Part shown: positions 8,220 through 17,647 of the stretch, in pieces
Layout: each line of letters begins with the position of its first letter
Position numbering within the stretch: position 1 is the first letter of the stretch
Source: Pseudomonadota bacterium
Lineage (GTDB): Bacteria > Pseudomonadota > Alphaproteobacteria > Rhizobiales > Hyphomicrobiaceae
Assembly: GCA_023405815.1 (NCBI GenBank)
Contig: JAEXXM010000082.1
Coordinates: 1-64,000, forward strand
Direction: 5' to 3'
DNA length: 64,000 nucleotides
Notes under the pieces: generated by a model
Seen by the model: the letters and a program-made list of their open reading frames with translations, nothing else
The model's database searches: none
Told to the model about the DNA's origin: nothing
Made by a program: the position numbers and the translations under genes

Positions 8220-9496
8220 AGCACCAGTTGGCGGACGTCGCCGAGGATTTCCGCCAGGCGGCGCGTGAAGCGGGCAGCGAGGGCGCCGTCGATGACGCGG
8301 TGGTCGTAGGAGAGGCAGAGCGGCAGCATGAGACGCGGGACGAAACTGTCGCCGTCCCAGACTGGAGTCATGCGCGCATGCACGACGCCGAGGATGGCCA
8401 CCTCCGGCGCGTTGACAATGGGCGTGAAGTTGGTACCGCCGATGCCTCCGAGGCTGGAGATGGAGAACGTGGCGCCTTGAATGTCGGCCGGTGAGATCCT
8501 TCCCTCGCGCATCTTCTGCGAGACTGCCGCCAGCTCCTGGCTGAGCTCGATGATGCGCTTGCGATCGACGTCCTTGATGACCGGGACGACGAGCCCATCG
8601 GGCGTGTCCACCGCGACGCCGATATTATAGTAGTGCTTCAGGATCAGCTCGTCGCCCGCGGGCGAGAGCGAGGCGTTGAACTCGGGATGCTGCTTCAGCG
8701 CCGCGACAGTCGCCATGAGCAGGAACGACAGCAACGTTACGCGGTAGCCCTTGTCCCTGGCGCCGGCGTCGAGCTCCTTGCGATAGGCTTCGAGCTCGGT
8801 GATGTCCGCCTCGTCAGTATGCGTGACGTGCGGGATGTTGAGCCATGCCCGGTGCAGGTGCGGGCCGGACAATCGCTTGAGACGCGACAGCGGCTTGACG
8901 CTGACCGGCCCGAACTTGGCGAAGTCCTGCGTCGGGATGGTGGGAATGGCAGCACCGGGCGCAGCGCCGCCGCCCGCGAGCGCACGCTTCACGTCCTCCT
9001 TGGTGATGCGGCCTTTCTCGCCGGTGCCCTTGAGCTTGGTCGCATCGACATCGAGTTCGCGTGCGAGGCGGCGGACGGATGGGCTGGCATAGATGCCGCC
9101 GAAGTCGACAGGCGCAGGAAACGGACCTGACTGAGTGTTGCCCGGTGCAGGGGCGGCACCTGCTGCCTCTTCGCGCGCGCTGCCGTTAGCAACGGCGGGC
9201 GTCGAAGTTTGCGCAGACTTCATCTGATTGTCGTTGCTCGGCGCCTTCTCCGCTTGCCCTTCCGGCTCCAGCTTGAGGATGAGGCTGCCTTGGCTCACCT
9301 TTTCGCCCACGCCAATGTGGATTTCGGCGACGCGACCGGATTGCGGGGCCGGCACCTCCATCGTCGCCTTGTCGGATTCGAGCGTGACGAGCGGATCCTC
9401 CGCGCGCACGCTGTCGCCGGGCTTCACCAGCACCTCGATGACGGGAACGTCGGCGAAGTTGCCGATGTCCGGGACCCTGACCTCGATCGTGCTCAT
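8216..9496 (-). CDS. aceF: Pyruvate dehydrogenase E2, dihydrolipoyl acetyltransferase
   Basis: A 426-residue E2 core subunit that moves the acetyl group to CoA. It has one N-terminal lipoyl domain with the lipoylated lysine K43 in ESDKATMEVP, an alanine/proline-rich linker, a peripheral subunit-binding domain at about 135-168 (ASPSVRRLARELDVD) and a catalytic domain ending with the HxxxDG motif at H399/D403. Gammaproteobacterial AceF often has two or three lipoyl domains; this one has one. It starts 25 bases after aceE and overlaps lpd by four bases, so the three are one operon. Confidence 0.93.
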   Translation of the reverse strand: MSTIEVRVPDIGNFADVPVIEVLVKPGDSVRAEDPLVTLESDKATMEVPAPQSGRVAEIHIGVGEKVSQGSLILKLEPEGQAEKAPSNDNQMKSAQTSTPAVANGSAREEAAGAAPAPGNTQSGPFPAPVDFGGIYASPSVRRLARELDVDATKLKGTGEKGRITKEDVKRALAGGGAAPGAAIPTIPTQDFAKFGPVSVKPLSRLKRLSGPHLHRAWLNIPHVTHTDEADITELEAYRKELDAGARDKGYRVTLLSFLLMATVAALKQHPEFNASLSPAGDELILKHYYNIGVAVDTPDGLVVPVIKDVDRKRIIELSQELAAVSQKMREGRISPADIQGATFSISSLGGIGGTNFTPIVNAPEVAILGVVHARMTPVWDGDSFVPRLMLPLCLSYDHRVIDGALAARFTRRLAEILGDVRQLVL

Positions 9497-9521
9497 TGCT
9501 TCCTAGTCCACGTTGCGCGGC

Positions 9522-12185
9522 TCATGCCTTCACCGGATTGGGCTTGTCGGGGTCGATGCCGTAGCGGGCGAGTGCGTCGGCGACGGTGGTCGATGGCACC
9601 TTGTTCTCGTCGGCCAGGGCTTTGAGCGCCGACACGGCGACGAAATGGCGATCGACCTCGAAGTGGAAACGCAGCTTGCGCCGATAGTCGGAGCGGCCGA
9701 AGCCGTCGGTGCCGAGCACGCCGTATGAGTAGGGCACGAAGGCGCGCACCTGGTCGGCAAATGCCTTCATGTAGTCGGTCGAAGCGACGGTGGGCCCGGC
9801 TGGCCGCTGCAACATGATCCGCGTGATGTAGGGGACGCGCGGCGTCTCGAGCGGATGCAAGAGGTTCCAGCGCTCGACCTCCTGCGCCTCGCGTGCAAGC
9901 TCGGTGAAGCTCGTCACGCTCCAGATGTCGGCGCCAATGCCAAAATCCTTCTCGAGCAGATCGGCACCGGCAATCACCTCGCGCAGGATCGCGCCAGAGC
10001 CCATGAGGTGCACGCGGTGCGCGCCCTTCTTCCCCTCGGTGCTGCGGAGGAGATACATGCCCTTGATGACGCCGTCCTCTGCGCCCTCGGGCATCGCGGG
10101 GTGGGCGTAGTTCTCGTTCAAAACGGTGAGGTAATAGAAGACGTCCTCCTGGCGCTCCAGCATGCGCCGAAGGCCGTTCTGGATGATGATGGCCAGCTCG
10201 TAGGCGTAGGTCGGGTCATAGGACACGCAGTTGGGAATCGTCGCCGACAAGAGGTGGCTGTGGCCGTCCTCGTGCTGCAGGCCCTCGCCGTTCAAGGTCG
10301 TGCGGCCGGAGGTGCCGCCGATGAGAAAGCCGCGGGCACGGCTGTCGCCGGCGGCCCAGGCGAGATCGCCGACGCGCTGGAAGCCGAACATCGAGTAGAA
10401 GATGTAGAAGGGGATCATCGGAAAGTTCGAGGTGGAGTAGCTCGTCGCCGCGGCGATCCACGACGACATCGCCCCCGCCTCGTTGATGCCCTCCTGCAGC
10501 ATCTGTCCGCGGCTGTCCTCCTTGTAGAACATCAGTTCACCGGCATCGGACGGGCGGTAGAGCTGGCCGACCTGGCTGAAGATGCCGAACTGGCGGAACA
10601 TGCCCTCCATGCCGAAGGTGCGGCTCTCGTCGGGCACGATCGGCACGACGCGCGGGCCGAGCGTCTTGTCGCGCAACAGGGTCGAGAGCACGCGCACGAA
10701 CGCCATCGTGGTGGAGATCTCGCGATCCTCGGTGCTCTTGAGCTGGGCTTCGAACGCCGACAACGGCGGAGCTTGCAGGCTTTCGGAGCGTTGGCGGCGT
10801 GCGGGCAGATAGCCGCCCAAGGCTTCGCGGCGCGCTTTGAGGTAGCGCATCTCCTCAGAGTCCTCGGCAAAGCGGATGAACGGCAGCTTCTCGATATCCG
10901 CCTCGCTGACCGGCACCTGGAAGCGGTCGCGGAACTGACGCAGCGCGTCTGTCTCCATCTTCTTCTGCTGATGAATGATCATCTGCGCCTCGCCGGCGTT
11001 GCCCATGCCGTAGCCTTTGACGGTCTTGGCGAGGATGACGGTCGGCTGGCCGCGGTGCTCGGTGGCGGCCTTGTAGGCGGCATACACCTTCGATGGGTCG
11101 TGACCGCCGCGCGTCAACTTCCAGACGCGCTCGTCGGACCAGTCGGCGACCATCGCCGCGGTCTCCGGATAGCGGCCGAAGAAATTCTTGCGGATGTAGG
11201 CGCCGTCCTTTGACTTGAAGTCCTGGTAGTCGCCATCGACGCACTCCTCCATCAAGTGGCGCAGCTTGCCTGACGTGTCACGCGCCAGAAGCTCGTCCCA
11301 GTTCGAGCCCCAGATGACCTTGATGACGTTCCAGCCGGCGCCGCGGAAGACGCCTTCCAGCTCCTGGATGATCTTGCCGTTGCCGCGCACCGGACCATCA
11401 AGGCGCTGCAGGTTGCAGTTGACGACGAAGATGAGGTTATCGAGCTTCTCGCGACCAGCAAGGGAGATGGCGCCGAGGCTTTCGGGCTCATCCATCTCGC
11501 CGTCGCCGCAGAACACCCACACATGGCGGTTCTCGGTGTCGAGGAGGTCACGGCCCTTGAGGTACTTCAGGAAACGCGCCTGATAGATCGCCATGATGGG
11601 GCCAAGCCCCATCGACACGGTGGGGAACTGCCAGAAGTCCGGCATCAGCCAGGGGTGCGGATAAGAGGAGACGCCGGCCCCGTCGACCTCCTGGCGGAAA
11701 TTGCAGAGCTGCTCCTCGCTGAGGCGTCCTTCGAGGAACGCGCGCGCATAGATGCCGGGCGACGAATGGCCCTGGATGAAGAGCAAGTCGCCGCCGTGTG
11801 TCTCCGACGGGGCGTGCCAGAAGTGCTCGAAGCCCGTGTCGTAGAGCGTGGCGGCGGACTGGAAGCTGGCGATATGACCTCCGAGCTCGGAGGATTCCTT
11901 GTTGGCACGCAGCACGATCATGGCTGCGTTCCAGCGTATCGCCGAGCGGATGCGGTGCTCGACGTCGATGTGCCCCTGGTGCTTGGGCTCGTGATCGACG
12001 GGAATGGTGTTGACGTAAGCGGTTTGCGCCGCGAACGGCAGGCGGGCGCCGGAGCGCCGCGCCGCCTCGACCGCGGTACCAAGCACCTCGTCGGCGCGGC
12101 GGGCGCCGTCGAATGCGATCACCGAAGAGATCGCATCCTCCCACTCGCGCTCCTCGCGCAGCTTGTCGCTGGTCTCATCCTGCAT
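9522..12185 (-). CDS. aceE: Pyruvate dehydrogenase E1, homodimeric type
   Basis: An 887-residue thiamine-diphosphate enzyme that decarboxylates pyruvate and acetylates the lipoyl group of AceF. The ThDP motif is seen as GDGE starting the segment GDGEMDEPESLGAIS, with the closing VVNCN. Size and sequence are those of the single-chain (alpha2) AceE type. Many alphaproteobacteria instead carry the two-chain PdhA/PdhB form, so this type is notable here. The start ATG follows AAGGA. It leads the aceE-aceF-lpd operon, with 25 bases before aceF. No regulator gene is adjacent. Confidence 0.94.
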   Translation of the reverse strand: MQDETSDKLREEREWEDAISSVIAFDGARRADEVLGTAVEAARRSGARLPFAAQTAYVNTIPVDHEPKHQGHIDVEHRIRSAIRWNAAMIVLRANKESSELGGHIASFQSAATLYDTGFEHFWHAPSETHGGDLLFIQGHSSPGIYARAFLEGRLSEEQLCNFRQEVDGAGVSSYPHPWLMPDFWQFPTVSMGLGPIMAIYQARFLKYLKGRDLLDTENRHVWVFCGDGEMDEPESLGAISLAGREKLDNLIFVVNCNLQRLDGPVRGNGKIIQELEGVFRGAGWNVIKVIWGSNWDELLARDTSGKLRHLMEECVDGDYQDFKSKDGAYIRKNFFGRYPETAAMVADWSDERVWKLTRGGHDPSKVYAAYKAATEHRGQPTVILAKTVKGYGMGNAGEAQMIIHQQKKMETDALRQFRDRFQVPVSEADIEKLPFIRFAEDSEEMRYLKARREALGGYLPARRQRSESLQAPPLSAFEAQLKSTEDREISTTMAFVRVLSTLLRDKTLGPRVVPIVPDESRTFGMEGMFRQFGIFSQVGQLYRPSDAGELMFYKEDSRGQMLQEGINEAGAMSSWIAAATSYSTSNFPMIPFYIFYSMFGFQRVGDLAWAAGDSRARGFLIGGTSGRTTLNGEGLQHEDGHSHLLSATIPNCVSYDPTYAYELAIIIQNGLRRMLERQEDVFYYLTVLNENYAHPAMPEGAEDGVIKGMYLLRSTEGKKGAHRVHLMGSGAILREVIAGADLLEKDFGIGADIWSVTSFTELAREAQEVERWNLLHPLETPRVPYITRIMLQRPAGPTVASTDYMKAFADQVRAFVPYSYGVLGTDGFGRSDYRRKLRFHFEVDRHFVAVSALKALADENKVPSTTVADALARYGIDPDKPNPVKA

Positions 12186-12326
12186 CGGTCCGGTCCTTGA
12201 TCAGGGCGCACGTCTCCCGGCCGTCGTGCAGCGGGCCTGCAACACGACGGAAGGATCCGAGGATTTTCGCGGGTCATTGGGGATGCCGCCGGCTCGGCGG
12301 CATCCCATTCTCTGGGGCTGGCTTCG

Positions 12327-14705
12327 CTATACCTTCAGCTTCTCCCCGGTCGGCAAGCTGCGCAGCCGCTGGCCGGTTGCGGCGAAGATGGCGTTGCACA
12401 GCGCCGGCGCGAACGGCGGCACGCCGGGCTCACCGACGCCGGCGGCATGCTGTGCCTCGGACGTCGGCTCGATGATGTGGACGTTCACCTTCTGCGGGAA
12501 ATTCTCCATGCGCGCGACGGAGAAGTCTCCGAAGTTCGACTGCTCGACGCGGCCGTCCTTGAAGGTGATGCCGCTATACATGGCGGTTGACATCCCCATC
12601 ACGGCAGCGCCCTCCACCTGCGAGCGGATGCGCTCCGGGTTGATATAGAAGCCGCAGTCGATGGCCGTCGTGACCTCCGGAACGCGGATGGTGCCGTCGT
12701 CGGCTATCACAGTGTGGACCACCGTCGCCACGTAGGTGACGAACGAGCGATGCACGGCGATTCCGAGGCCCTGTCGCGCTGGCAGCGTTTTTCCCCAGCC
12801 GGCCTTCTCCGCGGCGACGTTGACGACGTTCTTCATGCGCGCCGTGTCGATCGGGAACTCCGGATACGGCTCGCCGTAGTTCCAGAAGTCCTCAGGCATG
12901 CCCGCCGTCTTTACGTCGATCACGCGGTCGGGGCCTATCAGCTCGATGAGCAGGTCCTTTGGATCGCGGCCCAGCTTGTGGGCGAGCTCGGCGACGAACG
13001 ACTGCACTGCGAACGCCCGCGGGATATTCGACACCGAGCGGAACCAGCCGATGCGCGTGTGGGCAAATGCCTGTCCGTTCTCGCAGCGGATGTTGGGGAT
13101 GTCGAACGGCATATCGACGAAGCCCATGCCGTACTCGATCTTGAACTGGTAGCCGGTGTCCTCCGCAAAGGTCGAGATGATGGAGGGGGCCACAGTGCGG
13201 TGCCGCCAGCCGGTCACCTTGCCGGACTTGTCTAGCGCCACCTCGATCCGCTCCACGGACGTCGTGTGATAAAAGGCGTGCTGGAGGTCGTCCTCGCGCG
13301 TCCATTGTACGCGCACGGGCACGCCGCCGAGCAACTTCGAGAGCTGCACCGCCTCGATGGCGAAGTCGCACTTGGATTTTCGACCGAAGCCGCCGCCGAG
13401 CAGCGTGACGTGCACGGTCACGTTCTCGATCGGGACATTCATCGTCTTGGCTATGTCCTCACGGGTCCCATAGGGACTCTGGACGGGCGCCCAGACTTCG
13501 ATCTTGCCATCGACGATGCGGGCGAGCGCTACCGGCGGCTCCATGGCGGCCTGGGCGACGTGATCCTGTACGTACTCGCCTGAGAATACCTCTGCCGCTC
13601 CGGCGAAGGCCGCGTCGGTATCGCCTTGATTGCGGATAACCTTGCCCGGCTTTCTCGCCGCGGCGATCATCGCTTCCCGATAGGCTGGCGAATTGTAGAC
13701 CGCGTTGGGACCGTCCTCCCATTCGATCGCAAGCTTGTCGCGGCCCTGAAGCGCGGCGTACGTCGAGGTGGCGATGACGGCGACGCCGCCGAGCGGAGCA
13801 AACTTGGCCGGAGCCTTCCACCCGTCGAACTGATGCACGGCCTCTACGCCGGGGACCTTCTTGGCCTCGCTCGCGTCGAGCTTCTTGACCTTGCCGCCGA
13901 CGACGGGAGGCCGGGCGATGACCGCATACTTCATTCCAGGCAGACGCACGTCGGCGCCGTACAGGGCCTTGCCAACAGTGATGTCGTGGAGGTCGACGAT
14001 CTGCGTCTTCCCTTTGCCCATGTAGCGAAACTCGCTTGGCTTCTTGAAGACGAGCTGATCGCGCCGCGGCACCGGCATGGACATGGCAATGGTCGCCAAC
14101 TCGCCATAGCCGAGCTTCTTATTCGTTTCCGCAAGCTTGCCGTCGGCTCCCTTCGCGAGCTGAACGACCTCGTGGTTCTTGGACGCGCAGAGCGAGCGAT
14201 CGATGCCCCAGTGCACGGCGGCAGCGGCCTCGAGCATGAAGCGCATTGCCGCGCCGCACTCGCGCATCGGCTGGATGAAATGGCGGACACTGCGAGAGCC
14301 GTCGGTGTCCTGATTGCCGTAGCGTGGCTCGTCGCCTGGAGCCTGGATGACGCGCACGCGCGACCAATCGGCTTCCATCTCGTCGGCGACGACCATGGGA
14401 AGGCTCGTCTTGGCGCCGGTTCCCATCTCGGAGCGATGGGCGACGATGGTGACTTGTCCGTCGCTTTCGATGGCGACGAAGACGTGAGGATCGCTGACGA
14501 CACCATGTGGCATCCCGGCGCCGCCGGTAGGGTAAGCATCGAAGGCGTCGGCCACGCCGGGAACGATCTGCAGCGCCAGCGCGACGCCCGACGTCTTGAG
14601 CACGCCGCCGAGGAAGGAGCGTCGGCTGACGTTCTCGATGATGGCCCGTGCCTGCGGTGCGGCCGGCGATTGGTTCTGTTTCTCGAAGTAATGCAGCATG
14701 GTCAT
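12327..14705 (-). CDS. Molybdenum aldehyde/xanthine-type oxidoreductase, large subunit (IorB-like), Tat-exported
   Basis: A 792-residue molybdopterin-binding subunit of the xanthine dehydrogenase family, closest in layout to isoquinoline 1-oxidoreductase beta subunits and periplasmic aldehyde dehydrogenases. The N-terminus carries a twin-arginine signal, SRRSFLGG with R28/R29, so the folded, cofactor-loaded enzyme should be exported. The middle and C-terminal regions show the usual glycine-rich motifs such as TLLGGGFGRKSK. The start ATG at 14705 overlaps the stop of the small subunit (ATGA); a second ATG at 14699 has better spacing from GGGAGG. Together they probably oxidise the aldehyde made by the neighbouring PQQ alcohol dehydrogenase. 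No cytochrome c subunit is encoded beside it. The substrate is inferred from context. Confidence 0.85.
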   Translation of the reverse strand: MTMLHYFEKQNQSPAAPQARAIIENVSRRSFLGGVLKTSGVALALQIVPGVADAFDAYPTGGAGMPHGVVSDPHVFVAIESDGQVTIVAHRSEMGTGAKTSLPMVVADEMEADWSRVRVIQAPGDEPRYGNQDTDGSRSVRHFIQPMRECGAAMRFMLEAAAAVHWGIDRSLCASKNHEVVQLAKGADGKLAETNKKLGYGELATIAMSMPVPRRDQLVFKKPSEFRYMGKGKTQIVDLHDITVGKALYGADVRLPGMKYAVIARPPVVGGKVKKLDASEAKKVPGVEAVHQFDGWKAPAKFAPLGGVAVIATSTYAALQGRDKLAIEWEDGPNAVYNSPAYREAMIAAARKPGKVIRNQGDTDAAFAGAAEVFSGEYVQDHVAQAAMEPPVALARIVDGKIEVWAPVQSPYGTREDIAKTMNVPIENVTVHVTLLGGGFGRKSKCDFAIEAVQLSKLLGGVPVRVQWTREDDLQHAFYHTTSVERIEVALDKSGKVTGWRHRTVAPSIISTFAEDTGYQFKIEYGMGFVDMPFDIPNIRCENGQAFAHTRIGWFRSVSNIPRAFAVQSFVAELAHKLGRDPKDLLIELIGPDRVIDVKTAGMPEDFWNYGEPYPEFPIDTARMKNVVNVAAEKAGWGKTLPARQGLGIAVHRSFVTYVATVVHTVIADDGTIRVPEVTTAIDCGFYINPERIRSQVEGAAVMGMSTAMYSGITFKDGRVEQSNFGDFSVARMENFPQKVNVHIIEPTSEAQHAAGVGEPGVPPFAPALCNAIFAATGQRLRSLPTGEKLKV

Positions 14706-15154
14706 ACGCCTCCCGCCGCGACGCGAACGGCTGCGTGAATGCGCTGGTAGCATCCACATCTGCAGATGTTGCCGGTCATCTCCTCGACGATCTCGGCATC
14801 GCTCGGCGCACGGTTCCTCGCGAGAAGGGAGGCTGCTTGCATGATCTGACCGGCCTGGCAGAACCCGCACTGGGGCACGTTCAAGTCGCGCCATGCCTTC
14901 TGCACGGGATGGTTGCCATCGGGACTGAGGCCTTCGATTGTCGTTACCTTCTTGCCGGCGGTATCGCTTACGGCCGTCAGGCAGCCGCGGACAGCGGCGC
15001 CGTCGAGATGTACGGTGCAGGCGCCGCAGAGGCCGGCGCCGCAACCGTACTTGGTCCCAGTGAGCCCAAGCTCGTCACGCACAAACCAAAGGAGAGGCGT
15101 ATTGGGGTCGCCGTCAAAGTCATAGTCTTTGCCGTTCACACTGATGGTGAGCAT
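14702..15154 (-). CDS. 2Fe-2S subunit of molybdenum oxidoreductase (IorA-like)
   Basis: A 150-residue iron-sulfur subunit. The N-terminal plant-type 2Fe-2S cluster is bound by C38, C43, C46 and C58 (CGAGLCGAC), and the C-terminal helical domain binds a second cluster through C96/C99 and C131/C133 (CRCG). It passes electrons out of the molybdenum centre of the large subunit. It has no signal peptide of its own, so export would be by hitch-hiking on the Tat signal of the partner. The start at 15154 follows GGGAGGA at good spacing; the longer frame upstream is not supported. Its stop overlaps the start of the large subunit by four bases, showing translational coupling. Confidence 0.88.
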   Translation of the reverse strand: MLTISVNGKDYDFDGDPNTPLLWFVRDELGLTGTKYGCGAGLCGACTVHLDGAAVRGCLTAVSDTAGKKVTTIEGLSPDGNHPVQKAWRDLNVPQCGFCQAGQIMQAASLLARNRAPSDAEIVEEMTGNICRCGCYQRIHAAVRVAAGGV

Positions 15155-15248
15155 TGCTGTCCTCCCTTTGCCCGCGAGAAGTTGCCCACTGCTTGCTCCA
15201 TTCCCCGACCCGCGGTGCAAGGGAACCGCGGGTCGGAGTCGTCTAAGA

Positions 15249-16973
15249 TCAGTCGCCGAGTGCGAACACCCAAACCGATCCGCCTTCAGGGACCGACTTC
15301 TCCCAGCCGGCCTGGTCGTGCATCTTGCCCTGGATCCACTGCGCGTCGACGCCATAGCCAGAGACGACGGCAATGTACTGCTTGCCATCGATAGAGAAGC
15401 TGCTCGGCGGCGAGATGATGCCCGACGGCGTCGGGAACTCCCACAGCAGCTTGCCAGTCTTCTCGTCATAAGCGCGGAACATGCGGTCGTTGGTGCCCCC
15501 GGCGAAGAGCACGCCGCCGCCGGTGGCGAGGATCGAGCCCCAGTTCCACGACCCGCTGTAGGTATTCCGCCAGACCTCCTTGCCACCATCGACACTCCAG
15601 GCCTGGATACCGCCGATGTATGGGAAGTTGTCATCGACCTTGAGGTCGAGGCGATTGATGTCGACGCCGGCCGACCATTGACCCGGCAGTACGGGCTGGA
15701 TCATTCCCGTCAACGTCATGCAGTGATTGTCGTTGAAGGGGATGTAGAGCATGCCGGTCTTCGGGCTGTATGCTTCATAGGGCCAATCCTTGCCGCCCCA
15801 GAGACTTGGGCAATAGGTTGCCGTTTTTCCAGTGCCGGGCACGGCGACCTCGTTGTAGGTCGGGCGCCCCGTCTTCGGATCGATGCTCTTGAAGACAGTG
15901 TTCTTCACGTAGCCCTTGGACTTGTCGTAGGTAATCTTGCCCTTGGCGTCGCGCTCCAGCCAATACAGCACGCCGTTGCGCTGCGCGCTGATCATGCCGG
16001 AGACCTTCTTACCGTCGCGGTCGAACTCGACGAGGGTCGGTGCGTTCATGCCCGCCCAGTCCCAGGAGTCGTTCCAATGGTACTGGAAGTGGCCGAGGAT
16101 ATCGCCGTTGTCAGGATTGAGAGACACGACAGATGCCAGATAGAGGTTGTCACCCGGGCGCTGGTCGCCGAGCCAGGGCGCGCCGTTGCCGACACCCCAA
16201 TAGATGACATCGTTCTTGGCGTCGTAGTTGCCCGGCATCCACATGGTGCCGCCGCCGTTCTTCCAGGAATCCTTCCAGCGTCCTTCCTGTGGCCAGGTCT
16301 CAGATCCAGGCTCACCGGGGGCGGGCACGGAATAGCGCGTCCAGGCGAGCTTGCCAGTTTCGGCATCGAACGCCTTGAGGAAGCCGCGCACGCCGAACTC
16401 GCCACCTGACGGGCCGACGATGATCTTGCCCTTCACGGCCAATGGCGCCGAGGTGATATAGGCGCTTTCCTTCTGCCAATCGCAGACTTGAGACTCCCAG
16501 ATTTTCGTGCCGGTCTTGGGATCCAATGCGGTCAGCATGCAATCGACGCTGGCGATGTAGACTTTGTCTCCCCAGAGCGCCACGCCGCGATTGGTCATGT
16601 GCAGCGTGCTGAAGCCCTCGGGCAACTCACGCTGGTAGCGCCACAGTAACCGGCCGGTCTTGGCGTTGAACGCCAAGACCTGATTGCGCGGCGTAGCGAC
16701 GAACATGTATTCGCCGTTGATGATGGCGGGTGCCTCGTGCCCCGAGGTCACGCCGGTAGCTGCTGACCAAACAGGTTTCAGCTTGGCGACGTTCGAAGTC
16801 GTGATCTGGTCGAGCGGTGTATAGCTCCATCCCTGATAGTTGCCTTTGGCGAGCAGCCAATTCTCCGGCTCCGGGTTGGCGAGACGCGCATCCGTGACGG
16901 GCTTGTAGTCAGCCGCGTGCAGAGCCGATGCGACGGTCATTGCGAGCGCCGCGACGGGTAGTCGTAGTTTCAT
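15249..16973 (-). CDS. PQQ-dependent alcohol dehydrogenase (periplasmic quinoprotein)
   Basis: A 575-residue eight-bladed propeller quinoprotein of the methanol/ethanol dehydrogenase family, without a fused cytochrome domain. A signal peptide covers about residues 1-20 (ending ALHA). Several W-motif repeats of the TGxxxW kind are visible, for example AKTGRLLW and EKTGKLLW. The catalytic base is D305 in NDSWDWAGMN. The residue two positions on is A307, where lanthanide enzymes carry Asp, so calcium use is predicted. The vicinal cysteine pair typical of the family is replaced near 123-126 (TLHM) before NRGVALWG; single cysteines sit at 145 and 164. The second of two adjacent ATGs (16973) has the better spacing from GGGAGG; 16976 is the alternative. 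It lies between the Rieske and iorAB-like genes in one operon. Confidence 0.87.
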   Translation of the reverse strand: MKLRLPVAALAMTVASALHAADYKPVTDARLANPEPENWLLAKGNYQGWSYTPLDQITTSNVAKLKPVWSAATGVTSGHEAPAIINGEYMFVATPRNQVLAFNAKTGRLLWRYQRELPEGFSTLHMTNRGVALWGDKVYIASVDCMLTALDPKTGTKIWESQVCDWQKESAYITSAPLAVKGKIIVGPSGGEFGVRGFLKAFDAETGKLAWTRYSVPAPGEPGSETWPQEGRWKDSWKNGGGTMWMPGNYDAKNDVIYWGVGNGAPWLGDQRPGDNLYLASVVSLNPDNGDILGHFQYHWNDSWDWAGMNAPTLVEFDRDGKKVSGMISAQRNGVLYWLERDAKGKITYDKSKGYVKNTVFKSIDPKTGRPTYNEVAVPGTGKTATYCPSLWGGKDWPYEAYSPKTGMLYIPFNDNHCMTLTGMIQPVLPGQWSAGVDINRLDLKVDDNFPYIGGIQAWSVDGGKEVWRNTYSGSWNWGSILATGGGVLFAGGTNDRMFRAYDEKTGKLLWEFPTPSGIISPPSSFSIDGKQYIAVVSGYGVDAQWIQGKMHDQAGWEKSVPEGGSVWVFALGD

Positions 16974-17029
16974 CATGTCCTCCCAGCTTTTTTGGATTGG
17001 TCTAGTCGGCGTGTGGCGGCTTCTGCTGC

Positions 17030-17647
17030 TCACACCGCGGGCGGCCCGATCGGTCCGTCCAACTTCCCCGCAACAACCAGCGCGCCATCGGTGATGGTGA
17101 TCGGGAGCATTGCGAGCCTGCGCGTGGCCGGCCCGTGTGCAACGGCTCCGTCGTTTCCGACGTCGAATGTGGAGCCGTGGCAGTTGCAGACGATCATGCG
17201 CTTGTTGTCGTGGATGCCCGTGATCGGGCAGCCGTTGTGTGTGCAGACGGCCGAGTACGCGACGATGCCGTCAGCCGAATGCGGCTTCGTCGACGGGCCG
17301 ATCTCGTCCTCCTTCAGGCGCACGAGCAGAATGAGGCTGGCGCGCGACTGAATAACCGTCTGCGTCTTGGGGTCCATCGGATAGGCGAGGAGAGGCGCTT
17401 CGCCGAGCTTCACGTCAGCGGGGGCAACGATCTTCCCCTCGTTATCGCCACTCATGAATGTCAGTCGATCACCGGGCTCCGGACGTTGACTGCGCGCGGC
17501 CTCAGCGAACGCCGCCGATCCTGTAAGGATTTCCGTGGCTGCCGCACAACCGGCAAGCGCTAGCCCTTTCACGATCGCACGACGCCCGAGGCAAGCGCAT
17601 TCCCCCTCTCGCCCGACAATGCTGCCGGTCGCTGTCTCCTTCGGCAT
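17030..17647 (-). CDS. Tat-exported Rieske 2Fe-2S protein
   Basis: A 205-residue Rieske protein. Residues C135/H137 (CTHNGC) and C154/H157 (CNCHGS) bind the cluster. The extra cysteines C140 and C156 can form the disulfide seen in high-potential bc1-type Rieske proteins and in the small subunit of arsenite oxidase. A twin-arginine signal (GRRAIVKGLALAG, R22/R23) points to the periplasm or an inner-membrane anchor. The start at 17647 follows GGGGAG; an upstream extension is not supported. It heads the operon with the PQQ dehydrogenase and the molybdenum enzyme and is the only electron carrier there, so it may accept their electrons. That role is inference. Confidence 0.85.
   Translation of the reverse strand: MPKETATGSIVGREGECACLGRRAIVKGLALAGCAAATEILTGSAAFAEAARSQRPEPGDRLTFMSGDNEGKIVAPADVKLGEAPLLAYPMDPKTQTVIQSRASLILLVRLKEDEIGPSTKPHSADGIVAYSAVCTHNGCPITGIHDNKRMIVCNCHGSTFDVGNDGAVAHGPATRRLAMLPITITDGALVVAGKLDGPIGPPAV

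Noticed and set aside
6636..8309. 557-residue plus-strand frame antisense to lpdA
   Set aside because: It mirrors a clear lpdA frame, has no family motif and is explained by GC-rich codon use.
9855..11213. 452-residue plus-strand frame inside aceE
   Set aside because: Antisense shadow of a well-supported gene with no recognisable domain.
13626..14738. 370-residue plus-strand frame inside the molybdenum subunit gene
   Set aside because: Antisense shadow without motifs.
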